Shown: positions 8,398 to 19,229 of the stretch, piece after piece
Position numbering within the stretch: position 1 is the stretch's first letter
Layout of the letters: each line of letters begins with the position of its first letter
Assembly: GCA_014896235.1 (NCBI GenBank)
Contig: JADBKU010000033.1
Coordinates: 1-45,543, forward strand
DNA from: a bacterium
GTDB lineage: Bacteria > Desulfobacterota > Binatia > Binatales > Binataceae
Reading direction: 5' to 3'
Length of the DNA: 45,543 nt
Notes under the pieces: model-generated
Told to the model about the DNA's origin: nothing
Databases searched by the model: none
What the model saw: only the letters and a program-made list of their open reading frames with translations
Made by a program: the position numbers and the translations under genes

Positions 8398-9463
<1,066 letters not shown>

Positions 9464-9467
<4 letters not shown>

Positions 9468-10075
9468 GCGTGCGGGTCAAAATCTGCGGCGTGACGCGAG
9501 TCGAAGACGCGCTCGCTGCGGTCGAATGCGGCGCCGAAATTATCGGCTTGAACTTCTATCCGCCCAGCCCGCGCTGCCTGGGCCGAGAGCGCGCCGCTGA
9601 AATCCGCCGCGCGATCGGCGGGCGGGCGCTCGTGGCGGGCGTCTTCGTCAACGCGGCGCGGAGTTTCATCGCTGAGTGCGTTTCCGAGCTTGCTCTTGAT
9701 TTCGTTCAGTTCCACGGCGACGAGGATGACGCGATGCTCGCGGGCTGGCCCGTGCCGACGATTCGCGCGCTGCGGCTCAGATCCGATGAGGCGCTCGCCG
9801 AACTGCCGGCGCGGCGCGCCAGCTATCTGTTGCTCGATACGTTTCATCCAGGGCTTTACGGCGGCAGCGGACAGGCGCGCGCGCTCGACGGCCTGCAGCG
9901 CTTCGATCTGTCCCGCGTGATTTTGTCGGGCGGGCTTGATCCCGCCAATGTCGCCGCCGCGGCCGCGCTCGGACCTTATGCGGTCGATGTCGCCAGCGGC
10001 GTCGAATCGGCGCCCGGAATCAAAGACCCGTCCCGGCTGAGGAGTTTTATCGCGAATGCAAAATCTGCCCGATAA
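9464..10075 (+). CDS. trpF: Phosphoribosylanthranilate isomerase
   Basis: A 203-residue TIM-barrel enzyme that converts phosphoribosylanthranilate to Cd[13 protein letters not shown] carries the catalytic Cys, [12 protein letters not shown] and VQFHGDEDD are typical loops, LLLDTF holds the catalytic Asp, and [14 protein letters not shown] plus [16 protein letters not shown] are the phosphate-binding C-terminal loops. The gene starts inside the trpC stop (ATGA) and its 3' end overlaps trpB by 20 bases, so translation is probably coupled on both sides. It is intact although the preceding trpC is not. Confidence 0.96.
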
Positions 10076-11249
10076 AAGCGGCCGTTTCGGCCAGTTCGGC
10101 GGACGCTACGTCGCCGAAACGCTGATGCCGGCGCTGCTGGAACTGGAAACCGCTTACAAGCAAGCGCGCCGCGATCCCAAATTCCGCGCCGAGCTCAAAC
10201 GCTACTCGGCCGAATACGTCGGCCGGCCGACGCCGCTGTTTTTCTGCGCCAACCTGACCGCGAAGCTGGGCGGCGCGAAGATCTATTTGAAGCGTGAAGA
10301 TCTTTGCCATACCGGCGCACACAAGGTGAACAACACGCTCGGCCAGGCGTTGCTGGCCGTCCGGATGGGCAAGCATCGGATCACCGCCGAGACCGGAGCC
10401 GGCCAGCACGGCGTCGCCACCGCGACGATGGCGGCCCTGTTTCGCCGCCGATGCGAAGTCTTCATGGGCAGCGTGGACGTGGAGCGACAGGCGCTCAACG
10501 TCTTCCGGATGAAGCTGCTCGGCGCCACCGTCACTTCCGTCGACAGCGGCAGCAAGAGCCTCAAGGATGCCCTGAACGAGGCGCTGCGCGACTGGATCGC
10601 GACGGTACGCGACACCTACTACTTGATCGGCACGGCGGCCGGACCGCATCCATATCCGATGATCGTCCGCGATTTCCAGTCGGTGATCGGCCGTGAAACC
10701 CGCCGCCAGATCATGACGCAGGAAAATCGGCTGCCCGATATTATCGTCGCCTGCGTCAACGGCGGCTCGAACGCGATCGGAATTTTCTATCCGTTTATCG
10801 GCGACAGGGACGTGCGCCTGATCGGCGTCGAAGCCGCCGGGCTTGGACTGAACGGCCCGATGCACGCGGCGACGATAACCGCCGGCGGCGTGGGCGTGCT
10901 GCACGGCAACCGCACCTACCTGTTGCAGGACGAGATGGGGCAGATTCGCGAAACCCACTCGATCGCCGCCGGACTCGACTATCCGGGCGTCGGTCCCGAG
11001 CATGCATGGCTCAAGGATACCGGCCGGGCTGAGTATGTCGCCGTGACCGACGTCGAGGCGCTTGACGCGCTGAAGACGCTTTCCGAAACCGAGGGCATAA
11101 TCCCGGCGCTCGAAAGCTCGCATGCGGTCGCCCACGCGATAAAGCTGGCGCCGATGCTGCCGCGCGAACAAATCATGATCGTTAATCTTTCCGGCCGCGG
11201 CGACAAGGATATGCAGACCGTCGCTCGCGCTTTCGGCGTCACACTCTGA
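10056..11249 (+). CDS. trpB: Tryptophan synthase beta chain
   Basis: A 397-residue PLP enzyme that condenses indole with serine. The N-terminus [19 protein letters not shown] is canonical TrpB1. The PLP Lys is in [16 protein letters not shown], the indole-tunnel/activation segment is [17 protein letters not shown], and the phosphate-binding loop is [15 protein letters not shown]. The C-terminal [16 protein letters not shown] and [14 protein letters not shown] are present. The start at 10056 overlaps the end of trpF by 20 bases. trpA begins 8 bases after its stop, matching the stoichiometric alpha2beta2 complex. Confidence 0.97.
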   Translation: MQNLPDKSGRFGQFGGRYVAETLMPALLELETAYKQARRDPKFRAELKRYSAEYVGRPTPLFFCANLTAKLGGAKIYLKREDLCHTGAHKVNNTLGQALLAVRMGKHRITAETGAGQHGVATATMAALFRRRCEVFMGSVDVERQALNVFRMKLLGATVTSVDSGSKSLKDALNEALRDWIATVRDTYYLIGTAAGPHPYPMIVRDFQSVIGRETRRQIMTQENRLPDIIVACVNGGSNAIGIFYPFIGDRDVRLIGVEAAGLGLNGPMHAATITAGGVGVLHGNRTYLLQDEMGQIRETHSIAAGLDYPGVGPEHAWLKDTGRAEYVAVTDVEALDALKTLSETEGIIPALESSHAVAHAIKLAPMLPREQIMIVNLSGRGDKDMQTVARAFGVTL

Positions 11250-11257
11250 CTATTTCA

Positions 11258-12109
11258 ATGGATACTCAGAATAATGCTCATCCCGGGCGGATCGCGGCGC
11301 GTTTCCGCGAATTGCGCGCGCGCAACGAGGCGGCGCTGATTCCGTATATCGTCGCCGGCGACCCGAGTCTTAAGCGCACCCGCGAGCTGGCGCTCGAGCT
11401 TGAGGCGCGCGGCGCGGACCTGATCGAACTGGGCGTGCCGTTTTCCGATCCGATGGCCGACGGTCCCGCGAACCAGCGCGCCGCGGCGCGCGGACTCGCC
11501 GCGGGCGCCACGCTGCCGGCGATTCTTTCGCTGGTCGCGGACCTGCGCAAGGTCAGCCAGATTCCGCTGATTCTTTTCGGCTACTTCAATCCGGTTTTGC
11601 GTTACGGATGCGAGCGGTTGTGCGCCGACGCGGCGCGCGCCGGAATCGACGGCTTGCTCGTGGTCGATTTGCCGCCGGAGGAGGCGGGCGAGCTGGCCGG
11701 ATCGGCGGCCCGCCACGGCCTCGACATAATCTATCTGCTCGCGCCGACCACGCCGCTGGAGCGGGCGCGCCGCATCGCGCGCTCCGCGAGCGGTTTTCTC
11801 TATTACGTTTCCGTCACCGGCGTGACCGGGGCGCGCGCGAATCTGGCCGCCGATTTGACCGGCAAGGTCGAACAATTGCGCACCGTCGCAAGGCTGCCGA
11901 TCGGCGTCGGCTTCGGCATCTCGACTCCGGCGCAGGCCGGCGCGGTCGCGGCCTTCGCCGACGCCGTGGTCGTCGGCAGCGCGCTTTCGCTGCTGATCGA
12001 GGCCAACGCCGACCGCGAGGATTTGGTCGCGACGGCGGGCGATTTTGTGGCGACGCTCAAAGACGCGATTCGCGCCGCGCGCATCCCGGCGCGCGGCGCC
12101 GTCGCCTGA
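11258..12109 (+). CDS. trpA: Tryptophan synthase alpha chain
   Basis: A 283-residue TIM-barrel lyase that cleaves indole-3-glycerol phosphate and channels indole to TrpB. The catalytic Glu and Asp are in DLIELGVPFSDPMADGP. RIAARFRELRARNEAALIPYIVAGDPS is the usual N-terminus, and LAPTTPLERARRIARSASGFLYYVSVTGVTGAR and GVGFGISTPAQAGAVAAFADAVVVGSAL are the conserved phosphate-binding part. It is the last trp gene. accD follows after 18 bases and is probably in the same transcript, as in many proteobacteria. Confidence 0.97.
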   Translation: MDTQNNAHPGRIAARFRELRARNEAALIPYIVAGDPSLKRTRELALELEARGADLIELGVPFSDPMADGPANQRAAARGLAAGATLPAILSLVADLRKVSQIPLILFGYFNPVLRYGCERLCADAARAGIDGLLVVDLPPEEAGELAGSAARHGLDIIYLLAPTTPLERARRIARSASGFLYYVSVTGVTGARANLAADLTGKVEQLRTVARLPIGVGFGISTPAQAGAVAAFADAVVVGSALSLLIEANADREDLVATAGDFVATLKDAIRAARIPARGAVA

Positions 12110-12127
12110 GCGGGGAAAGGAAATACG

Positions 12128-13000
12128 ATGGCCGAAGCGCGCACGCAAAATGGGCCGGTCGCGGCCGCCGCCGAAGATATCTGGATCAAGTGTCCCGGAT
12201 GCCGCGAAATCGCCTTTCGCAAGGAGATCGAACGCAATCTCAACGTCTGTCCCAAATGCGGTTTTCATCACCGGCTGACCGTCGAGCAGCGGCTGGCGAT
12301 CACGGTCGATCGCGGTTCATGGCGCGAAATGTTCGCCGAACTTGCGATTGGCGATCCGCTCGGCTTCGTCGATTCGCGTCCGTATCCGCAGCGGATGGAG
12401 CAGGCGCGGCGCGCCTCGGGCCGCAATGACGCCGTGCTCGCCGGGCTCGCGAAGATCGAGGGCCATCAGGCGGCCCTAGCCTTGATGGACTTCCAGTTCA
12501 TGGGTGGCAGCATGGGCGTGGTGGTGGGCGAGAAGATCGCGCGACTGATGGATTACGCGTTGGCGCGCCGGATTCCCGTGATCGTTTTCGCCGCCTCGGG
12601 CGGCGCGCGGATGCAGGAAGGCGCGCTCTCGCTGATGCAGATGGCGAAGGTCGCGTCGGCGATCGCGCGGCTGCGCGAGGCGCGCGTGCCATATATCTCG
12701 ATCCTCGGCGATCCGACCACGGGCGGCGTCGCGGCGTCGTTCGCCAGCCTCGGCGATCTCAATCTGGCCGAACCCGGCGCGACGATCGGATTCGCTGGGC
12801 GGCGCGTGATCGAACAGACGACGAATCAACAGCTTCCCGACGATTTTCAGACCGCGGAGTTCCTGATGGCGCACGGGATGTTGGACGCGATCGTGCCGCG
12901 GCATAAGTTGCGCTACACGCTGGGACGCCTGTTGGCTGCGTTGCGGCCGCCGCGGCCGTCGCGGGCCTTATCGGGACGCTCCCGGCGCGCAAAAATGTGA
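12128..13000 (+). CDS. accD: Acetyl-CoA carboxylase carboxyltransferase subunit beta
   Basis: A 290-residue carboxyltransferase subunit that, with AccA, transfers CO2 from carboxybiotin to acetyl-CoA, making malonyl-CoA for fatty-acid synthesis. The N-terminal four-Cys zinc ribbon is IKCPGCREIAFRKEIE with NVCPKCGFHHRL. The crotonase-like core includes LMDFQFMGGSMGVVVGEK, FAASGGARMQEGALSLMQMAK, ILGDPTTGGVAASFASLGD and ATIGFAGRRVIEQT. Length is normal. Its place between trpA and folC is a widely conserved arrangement. The 53-base gap to folC has no clear terminator. Confidence 0.97.
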   Translation: MAEARTQNGPVAAAAEDIWIKCPGCREIAFRKEIERNLNVCPKCGFHHRLTVEQRLAITVDRGSWREMFAELAIGDPLGFVDSRPYPQRMEQARRASGRNDAVLAGLAKIEGHQAALALMDFQFMGGSMGVVVGEKIARLMDYALARRIPVIVFAASGGARMQEGALSLMQMAKVASAIARLREARVPYISILGDPTTGGVAASFASLGDLNLAEPGATIGFAGRRVIEQTTNQQLPDDFQTAEFLMAHGMLDAIVPRHKLRYTLGRLLAALRPPRPSRALSGRSRRAKM

Positions 13001-13053
13001 CCTCACGATAATTCGGTCAAGAGCGCTTCCACTGGCGTTGTTCGTAGTCTAAT

Positions 13054-14376
13054 ATGCGCAAACAGATGGAGAGGCTAGCTGAAACGCTCGATTGGCTCTA
13101 TTCGCTCGAGGCGCGCGGCGAGATTTACAAACTCGAGCGAATGGATCGGGCGTTGGCGCTGATTGGGGATCCGCATCGCCGCCTGAAAGCCGTCCATATC
13201 GCTGGCACCAAGGGCAAAGGTTCGGTCGCTGCGATGCTTGACGCGGTGCTGCGCGCGGCCGGCTATCGCGTTGGGCTTTATACTAAGCCGCATCTCGTGA
13301 ATCTGACCGAGCGGACGCGGATTAACGGCGGGGAAATTCCCGCCGCGCTGATGCTCGATTACATCGTTCGGCTGCGCGAGATTTACGAACGCGACGCTCT
13401 CGCGTTGACCTTTTTCGAGTTCACCGTCGCTCTGATGTTTCTTTATTTCGCCGAGGCCGGAGTGGATCTCGCGGTGATTGAAACCGGGCTTGGCGGCCGG
13501 CTCGATTCGACCAATGTGGTGCGCCCGTTGCTCAGCGTGATTACGCCGATCGGCTTCGATCACATGGATCGGCTGGGTTATACGCTGACCGCGATTGCGG
13601 GCGAAAAAGGCGGAATAATCAAGGAAGGCGTGCCGGTCGTAATCGGCGCACGCGATCCTGAAGCGCGCCTTACGCTTACTTCGATCGCCGCGCAACGCCA
13701 TAGCGCCGCGTTTCTGATCGATCGCGAATTCAGCTATCGCTCGCACGCGCCGGAACATCGCATGGATTACGCGGGCCTGGGCCTGAATCTGAACGATGTC
13801 GAGCTGGCGCTGGCCGGACCGTTTCAGCATGAGAACGCCGCGATCGCGCTTGCCGCGCTCGATGCGATGCGGGCCGAGGGCTGGCGCATCGACGAGGCGG
13901 CGATCCGCCGTGGCCTCAAAGAAACGGTTTGGCCTGGCCGCTTCGACATGGTCATGCGCGCGCCGACCGTGATTCTGGATTGCGCCCACAATGAGCTGGC
14001 GATCGCCGCTTTGCTGGAAACGCTGACGGCCGAAATGGGGCCTGACGTGAAGCCGCGCCTCGTTTTTGGTTGTCTTGAAGACAAACGCTGGCGGGAAATG
14101 GCCGCGATGCTTGGGCCTCGCGTGCGTGACGTGACAACCACCAGCGCCGCGCCGAAGCGGCCCGTCGATCCGGAACTGCTGCGAGCCGAATTCGGAAAAT
14201 ACGTTCCGGCACAAGCGGTTTCCAATCCGCTTGACGCGATCGCCGCGGTCGTCGCCGGGAGCGCGCCGAATGACGTGGTGCTGGTGACGGGTTCAGTGTA
14301 CCTGGTCGGAGAAATCTATCCGTGGTTTCTGGCGCGTCATGGGCGGCGGCGGCTATTCCCTGAAGCGGTGGTTTAG
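13054..14376 (+). CDS. folC: Bifunctional dihydrofolate/folylpolyglutamate synthase
   Basis: A 440-residue Mur-ligase-family enzyme that adds glutamate to dihydropteroate and tetrahydrofolate. Family marks are the P-loop HIAGTKGKGSVAAMLDAVLR, KPHLVNLTERTRINGGEI, VIETGLGGRLDSTNVV, ITPIGFDHMDRLGYTLTAIAGEKGGIIK, and the C-terminal ILDCAHNELAIAALLETL. Catalytic-site Lys (GEKGGIIKEG, usually carbamylated) is present. ATG at 13054 is used; ATG at 13066 is a possible alternative. Its last 38 bases overlap the start of lptD in another frame. Confidence 0.94.
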   Translation: MRKQMERLAETLDWLYSLEARGEIYKLERMDRALALIGDPHRRLKAVHIAGTKGKGSVAAMLDAVLRAAGYRVGLYTKPHLVNLTERTRINGGEIPAALMLDYIVRLREIYERDALALTFFEFTVALMFLYFAEAGVDLAVIETGLGGRLDSTNVVRPLLSVITPIGFDHMDRLGYTLTAIAGEKGGIIKEGVPVVIGARDPEARLTLTSIAAQRHSAAFLIDREFSYRSHAPEHRMDYAGLGLNLNDVELALAGPFQHENAAIALAALDAMRAEGWRIDEAAIRRGLKETVWPGRFDMVMRAPTVILDCAHNELAIAALLETLTAEMGPDVKPRLVFGCLEDKRWREMAAMLGPRVRDVTTTSAAPKRPVDPELLRAEFGKYVPAQAVSNPLDAIAAVVAGSAPNDVVLVTGSVYLVGEIYPWFLARHGRRRLFPEAVV

Positions 14377-16861
14377 CGCCGTCGCCGCGGTTTTGGGCGT
14401 TTCGGCGATCGGACTGATCGTCGATGCGGCGTCCGCGCGCGCGCAGCAATCCGGCAAGTTCGCGAGCGTCTTCCAGGCGACCCATCCGAACTCGCCGATA
14501 GACATCACGGGCCGTAAATTTATTTACGATTACAAGACTGACACGTTTGTCGTTTCGGGAGATGCGGTAGTCACTCAAGCCCATACCATTCTCACCGCCG
14601 ATCAGGTCAAACTGCTGCGCCGCCAGCGCTTGATGCATGCGACCGGCGATGTGCATCTGGTGGATCCGTTCGGCACGATTCGGGCGTCCGACGCCAAGAT
14701 CAATCTCGACGACGAAAGCGCCGACTTAAAAGACGCGACGATTACTGACGTCAATCAAACGTATCGTCTTGAAGGCGCGCGCGTCCGCAAGCTCGTAAAC
14801 CAGCATTATTCGGTGCTTGACGGATTTTTCACGACCTGCGGATGCGAACCCGGCACTCCGGACTGGGCAATCGAAGCCCAGCAGATGGATTTACAGATGG
14901 GCGATACCGGAGTGGCTCGAAACGGCTACTTCGATATTTTGGGATATAAAGCGATTCCTCTGCCTTATGCGATATTTCCGGCGGCCACGGATCGTCATTC
15001 GGGCTTTCTCAGTCCTCGTATCGGCGAGTCTGGCTTTCGCGGATTTCAATATTTCCAGCCGTATTATTTAGCTATCAACAAAAGCTCCGACGCCACGATT
15101 GCGGCCGATGTCGAAACCAGCCTTCGCGTTGGCCTGATGGGCGAGTACCGGCTGCTTTCCGGCAAGGATGATTTCTTCATCGTTGACGGCGGTTTTTACA
15201 ACGAGAGCCTGCGTTCTCAGGCGAGCCGGGTTACTGACGTCGTCGATAACCAGATTGCCGATCCGCATATTCCGGTCGATCGCTACGACATAATCGGAAT
15301 GGTGCGGCAGCATCTTACCGACGACCTGGTTGCGTATGGCGACGCATTGAGCGTAAGCGACAGCCTGCTGTTGCGCGAACTGGACGTCTGGACGCTTTCG
15401 CGCACGATCGGGCCGGGGATTTTTTATCCGTCGGAATTTCAGGAAATGCGCAACGCGCAATCGGATTTCGGGCTGATCGACGCATATAATGACGGATATG
15501 CGCAACTCGGCGGCGTGTGGAACCAAGACCTGATCCAGGCCCAGCCGTTTGCTCTCCAGACTCTTCCGGAATTGCTTGTCAGCGGCCAAAAGCAACTTTT
15601 CGGAGGGCTGCTTTACAGCGACTACGATTTTTCAGGAGTCGATTTCTGGCGCGAGCAGGGACAGCGCGGCCTTCGCCTCGATCTTAATCCGCGGGTTACG
15701 CTGCCATGGCGGCTGGGAGATTACCTGTTCGGATGGGGCACGCTTGGCCTTGATGAGACGATTTACGACACCAACGGCCGGCAAATTATCGTCACGCCGG
15801 TCGGCACGAACGGACTCCAGTACAACAACTCGCTTGCGGCTGGTCCATTGGGCCAAAACGGGTTAAAAACCCGCGAAATGATTTACGGGTCGGCGGGAAT
15901 CGGTTCCGAGCTGGAGAAAATCTACAATTTCAACTGGAAATCGATCGAAAAGATCAAGCACACGATCGAACCATTCGCGACTTATTCCTACGTTCCACGC
16001 ATCGACCAAAGCGACCTGCCACTTTACGATGAAGTCGATCGGATCCAGCCGCGCAGCCTGTTTACCTATGGCTTCACCTCGAAATTTTTTGCGAAGTACG
16101 CATCGAGCCTGATCTCGAATGTCGAGGGCGGCGGTTTCGATCTTGAACAGGACAGTGCGATTGTTCCTTTCCGCGCCGACACCCGCGAGACCGGAGGCGC
16201 GGTCGCTGAACTCTTTCGCATGACGGTCGAACAGGCATATGACACGACTTACGCGGTCGCAAAAGGCTATTCACGTTTTTCCGATGTCGATGTGACGATG
16301 CTGTCCTATCCGGCGAAGTTTATATCGACGCTTGGCCAGATGGGGTTCGATCCATCAGCGGATCGGATCACCTATGCCGCCGCGTCGCTCAATTTCGAGC
16401 CGTGGTGGTTGAATAACGTCCCGCGGCTATACATGGGCAAAGCCGAAGAGGGCTCATTTGTTCAGTTGAGCTATGCCTATATCGCGCCCGGCCCGGCATT
16501 TTCTCCGGGCGTCAACTCAAATTATGCGAACTTTATCGTTTTGCGGAGCTATTACGATCTATTCGATCGAATGGGCGTTTATCTCGGACCTTCATACGAT
16601 CTCGCCAACCATAAGCTGCTTTATGCGGACTACGGCTTGCGCATCAAATCGCCCTGCGACTGCTGGTCCTTCGACATGGGCATCGCCAAAACCTACAATC
16701 CGTCGGAAACGCAGTTTCAGTTTCAGTTGACGCTGGGCGGCCTTGGCTCGATTGGACAAAGCCCGTTCGGCCGCAATCCGTTCCAGATTCAGCCGAGTTA
16801 TCTGCCGATGCCGCAGCAGATGCCGCCGCCGGTGGAAACGCAGCAACAATCCGTTAATTGA
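14339..16861 (+). CDS. lptD: LPS-assembly protein LptD
   Basis: An 840-residue outer-membrane beta-barrel that inserts lipopolysaccharide into the outer leaflet with LptE. An N-terminal signal peptide ends near ASARA (about residue 35). The periplasmic LptA-like (OstA) beta-jellyroll covers about 50-160 (KTDTFVVSGDAVVTQ, MHATGDVHLVDP). The barrel follows, with NSSLAAGPLGQNG and many aromatic strands. Cys pairs occur in the periplasmic part (C167, C169) and near the C-terminus (C773, C775), matching the inter-domain disulfides known for LptD. The gene begins inside folC. A signal peptide requires the start near 14339. Position downstream of the trp-accD-folC block is notable. Confidence 0.92.
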   Translation: MGGGGYSLKRWFSAVAAVLGVSAIGLIVDAASARAQQSGKFASVFQATHPNSPIDITGRKFIYDYKTDTFVVSGDAVVTQAHTILTADQVKLLRRQRLMHATGDVHLVDPFGTIRASDAKINLDDESADLKDATITDVNQTYRLEGARVRKLVNQHYSVLDGFFTTCGCEPGTPDWAIEAQQMDLQMGDTGVARNGYFDILGYKAIPLPYAIFPAATDRHSGFLSPRIGESGFRGFQYFQPYYLAINKSSDATIAADVETSLRVGLMGEYRLLSGKDDFFIVDGGFYNESLRSQASRVTDVVDNQIADPHIPVDRYDIIGMVRQHLTDDLVAYGDALSVSDSLLLRELDVWTLSRTIGPGIFYPSEFQEMRNAQSDFGLIDAYNDGYAQLGGVWNQDLIQAQPFALQTLPELLVSGQKQLFGGLLYSDYDFSGVDFWREQGQRGLRLDLNPRVTLPWRLGDYLFGWGTLGLDETIYDTNGRQIIVTPVGTNGLQYNNSLAAGPLGQNGLKTREMIYGSAGIGSELEKIYNFNWKSIEKIKHTIEPFATYSYVPRIDQSDLPLYDEVDRIQPRSLFTYGFTSKFFAKYASSLISNVEGGGFDLEQDSAIVPFRADTRETGGAVAELFRMTVEQAYDTTYAVAKGYSRFSDVDVTMLSYPAKFISTLGQMGFDPSADRITYAAASLNFEPWWLNNVPRLYMGKAEEGSFVQLSYAYIAPGPAFSPGVNSNYANFIVLRSYYDLFDRMGVYLGPSYDLANHKLLYADYGLRIKSPCDCWSFDMGIAKTYNPSETQFQFQLTLGGLGSIGQSPFGRNPFQIQPSYLPMPQQMPPPVETQQQSVN

Positions 16862-17015
16862 GCTCCTGCCGCGCCTACTGTCGGTTAACGAATTATCGCC
16901 ATACGAGCGCGGGGGCGGGCCGCCCGTGCTTGCTCCGTATTCCCGTCCGACGGTATACGATTTAGATCTTATTGGCGGCGCGTTTCCTCCGCCCGTGCTC
17001 AAAGGTGAATTCGCG

Positions 17016-18095
17016 ATGGTTGATACGGCTAACGAAAAGACTGGTCCTTCGGCGACGATCGATGTTGAAGGCTTGCGGCGGTTTCTGCGCGATCGAAAGC
17101 TCGGCGATGCCGCGGACCTGAGGACTGAAAATATTTCGTTTGGCCATTCCAACGAAGTCCATCTGATTCATTTTGACGGCAAAGCTTGGGCCTTGCGGCG
17201 TCCGCCACGAGGCCCATTGCTGCCGACGGCCCATGACGTGATGCGCGAGTTCAAGGTGTTGAGCGCGTTGCAGGACACGCCTGTGCCGCTTCCGCGCGTA
17301 TACGCCGCCTGCGACGACGCAAGCTATATCGGCGCCCCGTTCATCCTGATGGAATACATGCGTGGCCGGGTAATCCGATCCGGACTGATTCCAAGCGCCG
17401 AAAGGAGCTTCGCGGAGACGCCCGCCCAACGCGCCGCGATTAGCCGCTGGATGGTCGAATTGCTGGTGACGCTGCAAAAGGTCGATTGGCGCGCGGTTGG
17501 ATTGGAAAATTTCGGGCGGCCCGATGGCTATATCGAGCGGCAGGTGCGGCGATGGTCCGATCAGCTCGAACGGACCGTGCCGCAAACCCGGCCGCTACCC
17601 GTGATGTGGCAAATCCGCGATTGGTTGCGCGCCCATATGCCGCAGGCGCAGCCTTCCACGATCGTCCATGGCGACTTCAAGCTCGACAACGTGATGTGGG
17701 ACGCGGAACACGGCGAACCGCGGCCGATCGCGTTGTTCGATTGGGAAATGTCCACGCTGGGCGATCCACTGGCCGATCTTGGCTGGATGGTGACCTATTG
17801 GAGCGACGCCGGCGACGACGAACGGCGCCGCGCATTTGTTTCGAGCATGGAAATTGGCGATGGATATCTGAGCCGGCGGGAAATGATCGAACTGTACGAA
17901 CAACGTTCGGGCCGTCAGATGCGTGATTTCGCTTTCTATCAGATATTTTCGTTGTTCAAACTCGCGATTATCGCCGAGGGCAGCTATGCCCGCTACCTCG
18001 CGGGCCAGGCTGACGACCCGATGTTCGCGACTTACAATGAACGCGTCCCCGGCATAGCCGAAGTAGCCTGGTCGCTCTGCGCGCACGCCGGATGA
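17016..18095 (+). CDS. Aminoglycoside-phosphotransferase-like kinase (ACAD10/FadE36-type)
   Basis: A 359-residue kinase-like protein of the APH family. The N-terminal lobe has WALRRPPRGPLLPTAHDVMREFKVL and FILMEYMRGRVI; the catalytic loop is STIVHGDFKLDNVMWD (Brenner motif) and the metal-binding segment is ALFDWEMSTLGDPLADLGWMV. Proteins of this subfamily are often linked to acyl-CoA dehydrogenases and fatty-acid catabolism and are thought to phosphorylate hydroxyacyl-CoA. The start ATG 17016 is chosen because AAAGGTG lies 8 bases upstream; the frame is open further upstream but overlaps lptD. The 155-base gap after lptD holds a GC-rich hairpin (about 16913-16926) and a weak promoter-like TTGCTC-N18-TATACG. 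Confidence 0.88.
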   Translation: MVDTANEKTGPSATIDVEGLRRFLRDRKLGDAADLRTENISFGHSNEVHLIHFDGKAWALRRPPRGPLLPTAHDVMREFKVLSALQDTPVPLPRVYAACDDASYIGAPFILMEYMRGRVIRSGLIPSAERSFAETPAQRAAISRWMVELLVTLQKVDWRAVGLENFGRPDGYIERQVRRWSDQLERTVPQTRPLPVMWQIRDWLRAHMPQAQPSTIVHGDFKLDNVMWDAEHGEPRPIALFDWEMSTLGDPLADLGWMVTYWSDAGDDERRRAFVSSMEIGDGYLSRREMIELYEQRSGRQMRDFAFYQIFSLFKLAIIAEGSYARYLAGQADDPMFATYNERVPGIAEVAWSLCAHAG

Positions 18096-18231
18096 ATCCG
18101 CCCCGCCAGCGCGTTGGCGACTTGGGTCCTGCCGATGGATTCCTCATGTTCCGGTATAGTAGAAGCAGCAGCCCGACCGCCGGCGCATTTGGCCATGGCC
18201 AGCCAACCCAATCGCGATAACGCTTAGCCGT

Positions 18232-18918
18232 CTAGCCGATCGCCACTTTGAACATTGGCAGGCGGGGCTGAACGCTCGCCGGAGCCTGGCCGTCGCCGAG
18301 CGAATCGCGCAATACGGCATGCATGAATCGTTCGATACGCGCATCGGGTAGCTTCGCCACCTTCATCTGAACCAGCACATATCCCGCAGCCGCGATCACC
18401 CGCGCGTCGTCTTCGGCCTCGCGATCGAGGTCGCTTCCGGTTTCGATCCGCCAACGCCGAATCGCTTGCGCAAGCATCGCGATAACGCGTTCCTGAAATT
18501 GCAAAAACGCCGGCCACACTTCATGACGCAGCGCCGTACTCCATTCGAGCATCACGCGAGTGTGATGCGGATGCGTATCGACGGCGTCGGTAAAGGCGTG
18601 CATATGTTTCAGGATGGTTTCCGGCGCCGGCCGGCGTTCGGCGTAAATCCGCTCGGCCATTTCGGTGAAGAACCGCGCCACCTCTTCTAGCACCGCATCG
18701 ACCAGCGCGTTGCGGGTTGGGAAATAAAAAAAGACGGTCGGCACGGAAACTTTAGCCTTCCGGGCGATTTCGGCGTGATGGGCCCCGCCGATACCCCGGC
18801 GCGCAAAGACCGCCAATGCGGTTTGCAGCAGGATGGCGCGGCGTTCAGACTTTTCAAGGCGGGAAGCCCGCCGGCGTTCCGGAACGCCGCGACCAGCGAT
18901 TGAATTCTCGCGAATCAT
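18232..18918 (-). CDS. TetR-family transcriptional regulator
   Basis: A 228-residue regulator. The N-terminal helix-turn-helix domain reads RRAILLQTALAVFARRGIGGAHHAEIARKAKVSVPTVFFYFPTRNALVDAVL, the classic TetR DNA-binding signature with the YFP recognition-helix end. The C-terminal part is the variable ligand-binding domain. I take ATG at 18918 as the start; a longer frame begins with TTG at 18960. A GAATCA-N6-TGATTC palindrome (18912-18929) spans the start and may be its own operator. The neighbours converge or run away, so the target genes are not clear. Confidence 0.88.
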   Translation of the reverse strand: MIRENSIAGRGVPERRRASRLEKSERRAILLQTALAVFARRGIGGAHHAEIARKAKVSVPTVFFYFPTRNALVDAVLEEVARFFTEMAERIYAERRPAPETILKHMHAFTDAVDTHPHHTRVMLEWSTALRHEVWPAFLQFQERVIAMLAQAIRRWRIETGSDLDREAEDDARVIAAAGYVLVQMKVAKLPDARIERFMHAVLRDSLGDGQAPASVQPRLPMFKVAIG

Positions 18919-18929
18919 CCAGGTGATTC
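18912..18929. promoter_or_regulatory. Candidate TetR operator (imperfect palindrome)
   Basis: GAATCA (18912-18917) and TGATTC (18924-18929) are perfect inverted arms separated by six bases. The palindrome covers the TetR gene's ATG. Autorepression is common in this family. The length is short enough to occur by chance. Confidence 0.35.
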
Positions 18930-19229
18930 TTTTGTTAATCGCACGCCGGAGAATTAGCAATCGCTTGTTCGACCGTTCGATAGCAAGCCGCCTCCGTGAA
19001 GCGAGGCAAGCGCCGAATTTTCCGCTTGCCGGCGAGCGATTGCCGGAAAGAGGGCGCGAGCCGAAGTTCCAAACCGCTCATCCGTTTCGCGCCGCGGGCG
19101 GTGATTTGCGGAAGGTAGTTTTGAGCGGTTGGTTCAAGGATGCGCTCTCGCCGGGATCGCGATCCAAAGCGAGCGCTACCGTGTCGTTTGCGCGCCGCGA
19201 GCGGCCGCATTCGCGGTCCTGAAATACGC
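18930..19229. other. Intergenic stretch without a gene
   Basis: About 300 bases between the TetR gene and the end of the efflux operon. I see no convincing coding region, RNA gene or clear terminator with a T-tract. Confidence 0.5.
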
